DNA of 14,040 bases from CAYUHJ01 sp964444365 (GTDB taxonomy: Bacteria; Planctomycetota; Planctomycetia; Gemmatales; Gemmataceae). Below are positions 7,579 to 14,040 of the stretch, piece after piece. Position numbers and translations under genes: made by a program. Location: positions 1-14,040 of the forward strand of contig CAYUHJ010000165.1 of assembly GCA_964444365.1 (NCBI GenBank), read 5' to 3'. A model generated the notes under the pieces. That model ran no database searches. It was not told where the DNA came from and saw only the letters and a list, made by a program, of their open reading frames with translations. Position 1 is the stretch's first letter; each line of letters begins with the position of its first letter.

Positions 7579-9243
7579 CCACTTGGCCCCCTTGCCCCGC
7601 CTCCCCTCGACAGGCTGGATGATACCGTCCCGCCGCATCTCCTGAAGCAGGTTGGTGATGAAGTTCTTCTTCTGCCCGTCGTCGAGGGCATCGGAGAGTT
7701 TGCCCAGCAGCAGTTTGTCGAAGTCTTGGCGGCTGGCCTCGCCCTGCTTGCCGAGGAGTTCGACGACCATCTTCTGAGCGTAGGACTTGTCGATGCCGCG
7801 CTTCTTGAGGTAGTCCACCATCGTCTCGGTGGCGGCGGCGACCGACGCGGAAACGATCAGGTTGGGGCGTCGGCCCTCGATGAGCCTCTGGCCCTTGAGC
7901 GAGCGGAACTCGCCGTCGCTGATCGGCCTCCCCTTCTGCACCTTGTCCAGCGCGATCACGTCCAGCAGGCCGAGGTCGGTCCTTGCCATCAGCATCCGGG
8001 TGTACTTCTCGTCGATCACCTCTCCCGCGATCCGCACCTTCACCCGGCCCCGCTCGCTCAGGTCGTAATCCGGCATCGGGAAGTTCCGCTGCCGCTGCTT
8101 CGTGAACATACGCTTGATGCCGCTGCCGATGGTGTCGATCATGTTCAGGTTGACCATCGCCTCGGCGAGGAAGCGGTTCGGGTACACCTCGGGCGGGGCG
8201 TCACGAACGATCACCTCCTCCACGGTCCCCGGTAGGAACTTGCCGACGTTGGTAAAGAGCAGCGCGTCGGGGGTCTCGACGACGTTGACCTTCCCGCCCT
8301 GCGGGTAGTCCTCGTGCGCGATGCAGTTGTGGAGGGTCTCGCGGATCACCCACGGGTCGTACCGGGTGACTTCCGTGGGGAAGAGGCTGGCGTCGGGGAG
8401 GTAGCGGTAGGTCAGGTTGCGGATCTTGGCGAACACCTGATCGACGGCCAAGATCAGCGGCGGGCCGAAGTGCTGGTAGTCCTGTTCGGCCCCCCGCTCG
8501 TCCTTGAGCACCCAACTGATCCGGGCGACCCCCGGCGACAGGAAGTGCTCGGCCTCGTTCCTGCCGAGTAGGATGACCGCCGCGCGGGTGACCCGCCCGC
8601 CGACGCACACCTTCGCCTTGTTCAGGAACGTCGGGTCGTCCCAGCCGTCCGCCTCGGACGCCAAGGCGGGGTGCTTCTTCTTGTACTCCTGACGGGCGAA
8701 GGTGATCGCGTTCGGGTCGAGGTCGTTCAGCGTGGCCCCGTCGCAGACCTGCGCCGTCCAGTCCTGCGTCGGCCCGGACAGCAGCCGCCAGAGTTCGCGC
8801 TCCTTCTCGACGTATTCCCGCAGCGGCTTCTTGTGACTGCCGACCCGGACCCACTCGCGCCCTTGGAACGCGACCGGGGTGCCGACCGCCGCCTGCACCT
8901 TGAGCAGCACGACCGGGACGCCCTCGTGGGTGAACTCGAAGATCTTGAAGTCGATCCTCGGCGACAGCAGGCGGGCCAGCCACGGTTCGAGGTCGTCGTT
9001 CCCGGCCCCCTTCTGCCGGTGCGGCCTGAACGCCGTGCCGCAGACGGCGTGGGTGCCGTCCTCGACGCCCCAGACGATGTAGCCGTGGGGCTGGAGGTGG
9101 AGCGCCGCCGAGTTCGACAGGGCGGAGAGGTACTCGCCGATCTGCTGCGGGTCGGCGTTGTTGTGCTTGAACTCGACCCACTCGGCCTCGTTGGGGAGGG
9201 CGAGCAACTCGGCGAGTTTGGCTTGCAGTTGCGCGGAGGTCAT
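7537..9243 (-). CDS. AlbA_2/Schlafen-type putative ATP-binding regulator inside the BREX operon
   Basis: Complete, 568 residues. The N-terminal domain (about 15-150) looks like AlbA_2 (Schlafen AAA_4 group): EWVEFK at 21-26, then YLSALSNSAAL and GYIVWGVEDG (54-63), and VRVGSHKKPL (132-141). The middle (about 290-410) resembles the HATPase_c_4 module of the same family: RETLHNCIAHEDY (301-313; Glu302, Asn306, His310) and DTIGSGIKRMF (370-380). The C-terminus (about 475-560) looks like a winged-helix DNA-binding region. There is no Walker A. This domain order is that of COG2865-like proteins, annotated as transcriptional regulators or ATP-binding proteins; biochemical function is mostly unproven. 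The ATG overlaps the pglX stop (ATGA), with GGAGGA (9250-9255) 6 nt upstream, so it is translated together with PglX. It is not a core BREX type 2 gene. Two sample 60-nt lines inside it count at 55-60% GC, somewhat below the neighbours, though another is 67%. I infer a regulatory or accessory defence role; an independent effector is also possible. Confidence 0.85.
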   Translation of the reverse strand: MTSAQLQAKLAELLALPNEAEWVEFKHNNADPQQIGEYLSALSNSAALHLQPHGYIVWGVEDGTHAVCGTAFRPHRQKGAGNDDLEPWLARLLSPRIDFKIFEFTHEGVPVVLLKVQAAVGTPVAFQGREWVRVGSHKKPLREYVEKERELWRLLSGPTQDWTAQVCDGATLNDLDPNAITFARQEYKKKHPALASEADGWDDPTFLNKAKVCVGGRVTRAAVILLGRNEAEHFLSPGVARISWVLKDERGAEQDYQHFGPPLILAVDQVFAKIRNLTYRYLPDASLFPTEVTRYDPWVIRETLHNCIAHEDYPQGGKVNVVETPDALLFTNVGKFLPGTVEEVIVRDAPPEVYPNRFLAEAMVNLNMIDTIGSGIKRMFTKQRQRNFPMPDYDLSERGRVKVRIAGEVIDEKYTRMLMARTDLGLLDVIALDKVQKGRPISDGEFRSLKGQRLIEGRRPNLIVSASVAAATETMVDYLKKRGIDKSYAQKMVVELLGKQGEASRQDFDKLLLGKLSDALDDGQKKNFITNLLQEMRRDGIIQPVEGRRGKGAKWELCKPEPGGSATA

Positions 9244-12200
9244 TCGTCGTCCTCCGCCGCCGCCTGCTTCTTGCGGGGAGCCCGCCCCTTCCGGGCTTTC
9301 TCGGGCGGTTGCCAGTTGCGAACGTCGGAGAGCGTCAGCCCGAGTTCGTGGGTGTCCTGCTCCAGCAGCGTCTGGTACGACTTACCCGCCGTCTCCCCGA
9401 ACTCGGAATCGACCTCCGGGTGCCACTGGTGAATCCACGGCAGCAGTTGGTCGAGCCCGGCCAAGAGGGGGGTGAGCCGCCGGGCGTCCCAGCCCTCCCG
9501 CTTGCGGGCGTCGTAGTAGGTGACGATGGCCGTGGCCTGCTCCAGATGGTCCCAGCCCGCCCAGCCGACCACCAGCGACGGGTCGCTGTCGGTTTGGCAG
9601 TGGGGGTAGCTGACCCAGCGCTCCTTCGGCACGTCGAGCTTGCCCCGCAGCCGCCAGTAGTCGGGCTTGAGGAAGTCCGCCGACGTGTACTTGGGCGGCA
9701 CGGGGATGTCGCCCACCTCCTCCCCCGCGTCCTCCCGGCGCTGCAAGTCCCACGTCCGCTCCCACACCTCCCGCTTCCGCAGGCCCGAGGGCTTGTACCG
9801 GAGCGCGGGGAGGAGTGGCACCGACTCGGCCTCGACCAGTTCGGCCACCAGAGCGGTCGTGTCGAAGTCGGGTCGGCCCCGGTAGAGGGCGGCGACCTGC
9901 ATGAACTCGCTGTCGCAGCTGGCCCGATCCGCCAGCCGCGCGGCGGTCGTCAGTTCGGGGGTGGAACTCTGGCTGTACGCTTCTAGCCGGTCGAGCAGCC
10001 AGTTCGCGGAGGCCCGCCGAACCTGTTCGGCCCACGGCTCGGTGTTCCAGCGGCGCTTGTACTCGGGCCGCTCGATCAGCCCAATCTCCTTGTTCGACTC
10101 GATCAGTTTGATGCGGCGTTCAACCAGCGTGCGGTAGGCGACGGGCCAATGTGGCGGGACCTCTGTGATCGGTGTCGAGCCATGCCGCTCGAACCACGTC
10201 GTTTGCAGGTCGCCCCGCTTCATCTGCCGGGCCATAACGATCTCGAACGCCCGCTCGCTGAGTTTCATTTCGGGTAGATCATCACCTGCGTAACGGAGGT
10301 CATCGGCAAGCAGACCGTAGTGCCGGTAACACTCCCAGTCGAGTTCTTCTTGGAGTGCGATCATTTGCCCGATGAGCCTCGAAACATTTCCTCTCGCAGC
10401 CTCAAAACGAGTAGAGTTTGGGCTGAAATCCCGTGCGATTGCCTCCGGCGACTGAGCAGCAACCTGCTTGCCTAGCTCGTCCAATCGACTAGCAAGTGTA
10501 AGCGGTTGCTGAGGCGGTATGGGCAGACGCTGAAGGTGAGTACCTGTAAAGTCAAAGAAGTGCTCCCACGATTCCGTCGCAAGGCCCCCACCTATGCCAC
10601 CTCCACCTTTATCATGACAGGTCATCTTGAGCCAGAAGCAGGCGACTGAGCAGTTCAAAATTCCGGCCAAACCGAGGTGTTTTTCCTCGCTGCTATAGTC
10701 GATCAGCTTGACAAGTTGAATCGAGTGCTTGAAAACTTTGCCGCCTCGATCGACAACGCAGTGGTTGTGTGTGGCAAAGAATGTGAAGGCAATGGATAGG
10801 GGATTGCGATACTTCTCAGTAACCCAGCGATACCAGCCCCACCAATCGTCTCCGCATTGCTTCCGTGTCTTGCCTCCAAACGAGACGACCCCCTGTAGGT
10901 TCGTCCGCACGAGCCACAGGTGCTTTGCCCAACCAGCAGACCCGTCGAGTGGCACAAGCGTGAACTGCTCATCGTAAGGTGCCAGTGCGGCAAGTTCACA
11001 CTCGTTTTTCCAATCTCGGACACCTTCGCCATACACGAACGGCTTAATGTAACGCGGATCGGCCCTTTTCCTGTGCAAGCTGCTGGCATCCATGACAAAT
11101 GCGTCGTCAAGGCCCGGAAAACTCGGGAAACCAATTGACGTGACGTGATTCTCTAGCGTGTCCCCGTTGCTTTCCTCCAACCGCTCCTTCAACTCAGCGG
11201 CCCCGCCCCCTCCAATGCTCCATGGATGGTTGTTAAATGTTACTCGGGGTACATCGGTGGTTGACGTAAATTCGTCGCTCGAACCTGTTGCGTCGATGTG
11301 TTTCGTAATAGACAGCCAGACCTGCCCTTGAGACGGATCTTCCGGCGCGGTCTGCTCTCCCTTGATACCCAACACCGCCCGCACCGTGTTGTCCACCGGC
11401 TTTCGGGACCGCCCGAACAGGATCACCGTGGGGGTGCCGTGGCCGGGGATGTACGCCCCGGACGTGTCGATGACGTGGGTGAGGTCGATCTTGGGGAAGA
11501 ACTCCTCGATCAGCTTCTTGCCGAACTCCCGCTTCATGAAGGAGTTGGCGGTAATCATGCCGACGAAGCCCGCCGCTGGGCTGACGGCCTCGGCGTTCTC
11601 CTTGACCCGCTCCCCCTTGCGGATCGCCAGATCCCAGAACCGCTGGGTGAACGGCACCCCGAGGGAATACTTCTGGTGGCAGGTCGAGTAGACCTGCCGG
11701 TAGGCGGCATTCTGCGCCCGGTCCCGCATGATGATGTACGGCGGGTTGCCGACGACGACGTGGTAGCCTTGGCCGAGGATCTCGTTCGCCGCCTTCGGGT
11801 CCTCCGTCCGCAGCTTCTGGACCGGCTCGAACTCGATCTCCTTCTGGATCAGGATCGGGTGTCGCTCCTCCCCGAACGTCGGTCGGCTCCCCCGGAGCAG
11901 GCTGTCGCCCACGGCGAGGTTGAGCTTCCAAGCGTAGCTCTGCTGGTGCAGCCTGTTGATCCCGCAGGCCCGCACCGCCGCCACCAGCATTCGGAACCGG
12001 GTGATGGCGATGGCGAACGGGTTGATGTCCACCCCGAAGATGCTGTCGAAGGCGTTCTGGGCGGCGACGACCGGGTTCCCCCGGATGTCCTCGGACTTCA
12101 TCCACAGGGCGAACAGCCGGTCGAATGCGCCGAGCAGGAAGTGCCCCGAACCGCACGCCGCGTCGATCAGTCGCAGCCCCTTCAGCCCGACCTCGGCGAT

Positions 12201-12902
12201 GGCGGGGGTCAGGGTGCGGTCGAGGATGAATTGCAGAACGAACTCGGGCGTTTGCAGCAGGGCGTATTTCTTCCGCGCGTGTTCCGACAGGTCCTGATAG
12301 AGGTCGCCGAGGAACTGTGCCTGCGGGGCCAGTTCCTCGTACACATCGACGAGCGGCTGGGTGCGGACCTCCCGCGTGTCGAACTGCCGCCGGAGCCCGC
12401 CCCGCTCGGCGTCGATCTCCTTGAAGAACAGCAGCAGGCGGCGGGCGGCGTCCCCGCTTGGATCGACGGCCCACAGGGGCGTCTTGTCGTCGTCGAACAA
12501 CTCCCGCGCGGCGGGGATCTTGCCCACCTCCTTGAAGGCGTACTTCAAGTACTCCCGATCCGTGTGGTGAGGGTAGCTGCGGAAGTAGATCTCGTAGTGG
12601 CCGTCCGCCAGCTTGCCCCGGTCCCCCTCCCCGGCGATCCAGCACTCGTCGATGAGGTGGTTGTCTTCGAGGAACCGCACGAAGACGCAGGAGAGCACCC
12701 ACGACACGGCGACCTGTTCGAGGTAGTCCTCGGACCACTCCTCGAAGCTCTGGGAGAGCCGCCCGGCCTCGATGGCCTTGTCGTAGTGCTCCCGCAGGAA
12801 GGTGGACGTGGCCTCGACCGCCTTGGCCTGCCCGATGAGGTCTTCCGTAAGCAGCCCGACCTGCTTCTGCAACTGGGGGACCAGCGCCTTGATGTCGATC
12901 AT
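9240..12902 (-). CDS. pglX: PglX, BREX type 2 DNA adenine methyltransferase
   Basis: Complete, 1220 residues. PglX is the BREX methyltransferase that marks DNA at a specific site; the NPPY motif class predicts N6-adenine methylation. A helical N-terminal region (1-210) precedes the catalytic domain: LLQTPEFVLQFILDRTL (215-231), SAM-binding motif I DAACGSGHF (247-255), acidic motif GVDINPFAIAITRFRM (290-305), catalytic motif IV NPPY (386-389), and ITANSFMKREFGKKL (450-464). The presumed target recognition region follows (about 520-900), then a C-terminal region conserved in PglX (about 900-1200) and a basic then acidic tail. The start ATG lies 2 nt after the pglW stop, with GAAGGGGG upstream. 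The stop overlaps the next start (ATGA). The part coding residues of about 521-881 has far lower GC than the rest, though the frame is unbroken. Streptomyces pglX is phase-variable through a G tract; I see no G or C run here long enough to suggest that. Confidence 0.95.
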   Translation of the reverse strand: MIDIKALVPQLQKQVGLLTEDLIGQAKAVEATSTFLREHYDKAIEAGRLSQSFEEWSEDYLEQVAVSWVLSCVFVRFLEDNHLIDECWIAGEGDRGKLADGHYEIYFRSYPHHTDREYLKYAFKEVGKIPAARELFDDDKTPLWAVDPSGDAARRLLLFFKEIDAERGGLRRQFDTREVRTQPLVDVYEELAPQAQFLGDLYQDLSEHARKKYALLQTPEFVLQFILDRTLTPAIAEVGLKGLRLIDAACGSGHFLLGAFDRLFALWMKSEDIRGNPVVAAQNAFDSIFGVDINPFAIAITRFRMLVAAVRACGINRLHQQSYAWKLNLAVGDSLLRGSRPTFGEERHPILIQKEIEFEPVQKLRTEDPKAANEILGQGYHVVVGNPPYIIMRDRAQNAAYRQVYSTCHQKYSLGVPFTQRFWDLAIRKGERVKENAEAVSPAAGFVGMITANSFMKREFGKKLIEEFFPKIDLTHVIDTSGAYIPGHGTPTVILFGRSRKPVDNTVRAVLGIKGEQTAPEDPSQGQVWLSITKHIDATGSSDEFTSTTDVPRVTFNNHPWSIGGGGAAELKERLEESNGDTLENHVTSIGFPSFPGLDDAFVMDASSLHRKRADPRYIKPFVYGEGVRDWKNECELAALAPYDEQFTLVPLDGSAGWAKHLWLVRTNLQGVVSFGGKTRKQCGDDWWGWYRWVTEKYRNPLSIAFTFFATHNHCVVDRGGKVFKHSIQLVKLIDYSSEEKHLGLAGILNCSVACFWLKMTCHDKGGGGIGGGLATESWEHFFDFTGTHLQRLPIPPQQPLTLASRLDELGKQVAAQSPEAIARDFSPNSTRFEAARGNVSRLIGQMIALQEELDWECYRHYGLLADDLRYAGDDLPEMKLSERAFEIVMARQMKRGDLQTTWFERHGSTPITEVPPHWPVAYRTLVERRIKLIESNKEIGLIERPEYKRRWNTEPWAEQVRRASANWLLDRLEAYSQSSTPELTTAARLADRASCDSEFMQVAALYRGRPDFDTTALVAELVEAESVPLLPALRYKPSGLRKREVWERTWDLQRREDAGEEVGDIPVPPKYTSADFLKPDYWRLRGKLDVPKERWVSYPHCQTDSDPSLVVGWAGWDHLEQATAIVTYYDARKREGWDARRLTPLLAGLDQLLPWIHQWHPEVDSEFGETAGKSYQTLLEQDTHELGLTLSDVRNWQPPEKARKGRAPRKKQAAAEDDE
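9250..9255 (-). promoter_or_regulatory. Shine-Dalgarno for the AlbA_2-type gene
   Basis: GGAGGA on the minus strand, 6 nt before ATG 9243, inside the last codons of pglX. With the ATGA stop/start overlap it indicates translational coupling to pglX. Confidence 0.7.
10261..11340 (-). other. Low-GC block within pglX: putative exchanged target recognition domain
   Basis: Hand counts of twelve 60-nt lines from this block total 373 G+C in 720 bases (about 52%; single lines 42-58%). The lines just to the right (11341-11460) are 68-72%, and the line at 10021-10080 is 68%. The change is abrupt on the right, near 11335, and more gradual on the left through 10081-10260 (57-65%). It corresponds to PglX residues of about 521-881, starting just after the last methyltransferase-domain motifs. 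Codons inside are visibly more A/T-ending. In type I/II-like fused methyltransferases this part contacts the DNA target, and such domains are known to be exchanged by recombination. The function of the block is inferred from its position. Confidence 0.6.
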
Positions 12903-12904
12903 GG

Positions 12905-14040
12905 TCAGTTGGCCCCCTTCTTGCCCGCCACGGCGGGGGCGGCTTTCTCGGAACGGGCGCGGTGCAGGTTCTCAATCCACGACTCGGACACCTTGGCCCG
13001 CTGCCCCGGCGTGATGAGGGGGATCTCGGCGTGGTCGAGGACCGGCATGTCGCTCTGGCCGTCCGTCGCCACGAGGAGCCAGAGGCCGGGGCAGGGAACG
13101 TCGTGGCCCACACTGTCTCGCAGCGTCTCCAAGACGGACATCTGGTCGTACCGGGCGATCAGCCCCGGATGCACCAGCAGCAGGTGGTCCCGGCGGCTGG
13201 TCAGGTCTGCGGTGATCTTCGGGGCCACACGCCCGATCAGGTGGAGCAGGTTCTGCCAGTCCGGGCTGGCCGGGTCGCTGCCATCGGCCTGTTCGACGGT
13301 GCCCCAGTCGATCTCCAGTTCCCTCGCCTCCGCTCGCAGGGCGTCGAGGAGCAACTCGTCGAAGGACACGCGCTGGAGCTTGAACCGCCGGAGGAGTTCA
13401 TTCTCGCACCGCCGCATCCTGCTGGGCCTCAGGGTGAGGGCGAGGAAGCCGCCGTCGTTGTAGGCGTGCCGCAGCCGCTCCTCGAACTGGCGGGCCTCGG
13501 CCACGTCCGCCGTCACCTCGACGTGGCGGGCGCTCGTCGCCGTCGAGCGGCGGGGGGTGATCGACGACCCGGACGTGGCGAAGACTTTCGCGTCCCGCCG
13601 GTGGAAGGTCGTCGTCTCCGGGTTCCACTGGACGTCGAGCCCGACCCGGTGCAGCAGGGCATCGAGTTCGGGCCGATCCGGCAGGCGCTCGGCCTCGGGG
13701 TAGCGGCCCTCCAGCCGAGAGCGAATCTGCTCGACCGTGAAGCCGCCGTCGCCGTCCCCGAGACCCAGCCCCGCCAGCGCTCCGAGCCCGAGCCGCAGGG
13801 CGCGCTCCGCCGCCATGCCACGGGGGTAGAGTTCCTGACGGGACGAGACGGCGGCGGTCTTGCTCATCGCCGCCGCCAGCCGCAGCAGGCGCTCGTTGCC
13901 GAACGGCTGACAGCCGTGCGGCTGCTGGGGCTGAGCGACCTCGTAAAGCTCTTGGAACACCCGCAGCGGCGGCGGCAGCGGGTCGGCCCCGGCCAACTCG
14001 TCGGCGACCTGACCGAGCTTCTCGGCGTAGGCGGCAAGTT
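12905..14040 (-). CDS. pglW: PglW, BREX type 2 Ser/Thr kinase, C-terminal part
   Basis: Partial gene: the frame is open to the right edge (first full codon 14038-14036), giving 377 residues before the TGA at 12905-12907. No in-frame start inside is convincing; a TTG at 13996 is just an internal leucine. Full PglW proteins are around 1,300-1,500 residues with an N-terminal protein kinase domain, so only the C-terminal quarter or so is seen and no kinase motif is present here. Numbering the visible fragment from 1, a winged-helix-like stretch (FTVEQIRSRL and following, about 100-135) precedes a mixed alpha/beta domain (about 175-345). That domain contains LLLVHPGLIARYDQM (286-300) and CPGLWLLV (316-323), which I recognise from PglW C-termini. 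A basic, Ala-rich tail ends the protein. Identity rests on this similarity plus position immediately before pglX (2-nt gap). PglW can autophosphorylate in Streptomyces; its target in defence is uncertain. Confidence 0.85.
   Translation of the reverse strand, partial: LAAYAEKLGQVADELAGADPLPPPLRVFQELYEVAQPQQPHGCQPFGNERLLRLAAAMSKTAAVSSRQELYPRGMAAERALRLGLGALAGLGLGDGDGGFTVEQIRSRLEGRYPEAERLPDRPELDALLHRVGLDVQWNPETTTFHRRDAKVFATSGSSITPRRSTATSARHVEVTADVAEARQFEERLRHAYNDGGFLALTLRPSRMRRCENELLRRFKLQRVSFDELLLDALRAEARELEIDWGTVEQADGSDPASPDWQNLLHLIGRVAPKITADLTSRRDHLLLVHPGLIARYDQMSVLETLRDSVGHDVPCPGLWLLVATDGQSDMPVLDHAEIPLITPGQRAKVSESWIENLHRARSEKAAPAVAGKKGAN

Noticed and set aside
7470..7691. A small 73-codon minus-strand frame across the gap before pglY.
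   Set aside because: It overlaps the end of the AlbA_2-type gene out of frame, has a basic low-complexity composition and no strong ribosome site.
11190..11220. C-rich tract (CCCC-G-CCCCC) in pglX as a phase-variation switch like that of Streptomyces pglX.
   Set aside because: The longest pure run is only five, the frame is intact, and such short runs are common in GC-rich DNA.
10261..11340. The low-GC block as an inserted mobile element.
   Set aside because: The pglX frame runs through it without break, there is no transposase-like frame or terminal repeat, and total PglX length is normal for the family.
11298..13463. A 721-codon open frame on the plus strand opposite pglX and pglW, and similar long plus-strand frames at 42-1007, 1360-2682 and 5439-6707.
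   Set aside because: Antisense shadows expected in GC-rich genes. The proteins are low-complexity in Gly, Pro, Arg, Leu and Val with no recognisable motif, while the minus-strand frames carry clear family motifs.

Overview
The window is most of a BREX type 2 (phage growth limitation, Pgl) anti-phage operon. All six genes are on the minus strand, so transcription runs from high to low coordinates. The order is: 3' part of pglW (Ser/Thr kinase family, 12905 to the right edge); complete pglX (adenine-type DNA methyltransferase, 9240-12902); a gene for an AlbA_2/Schlafen-type putative ATP-binding regulator (7537-9243); complete pglY (BrxC-like P-loop ATPase, 3669-7367); complete pglZ (alkaline-phosphatase fold, 967-3672); and the 5' three quarters or so of brxD (P-loop ATPase, left edge to 962). 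The pglW-X-Y-Z-brxD order is the signature of BREX type 2. The helicase brxHI that usually follows brxD would lie off the left edge, and the PglW kinase domain off the right edge.

The DNA is GC-rich (about 70% in hand-counted coding lines), with Shine-Dalgarno sequences before most starts. This fits a high-GC bacterium such as an actinobacterium, a Gemmata-like planctomycete or a myxobacterium. Nothing here settles which, since there is no rRNA or housekeeping gene.

Genes are packed: pglW-pglX 2 nt apart, pglX and the regulator overlapping at ATGA, pglY-pglZ overlapping at ATGA, and pglZ-brxD 4 nt apart. The only real gap (169 nt, 7368-7536) separates a W-X-regulator half from a Y-Z-D half. 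Its upstream border carries a long inverted repeat with TTTACACAA arms around a GC-rich hairpin, and a third TACACAA copy lies inside the gap.

Known of the family: PglX modifies DNA, PglZ and the ATPases are needed for defence, and PglX activity in Streptomyces is toxic unless balanced by PglZ. Inference: the extra gene translationally coupled to pglX may set expression of the cassette or act as an additional component, and the inverted repeat is its obvious candidate operator or a terminator/attenuator between the halves.

Two features stand out. One is the extra AlbA_2/HATPase-type gene inside the core operon. The other is a sharp drop to about 52% GC over roughly 1.1 kb in the middle of an intact pglX, where the DNA target recognition domain should be, which looks like a swapped specificity module.
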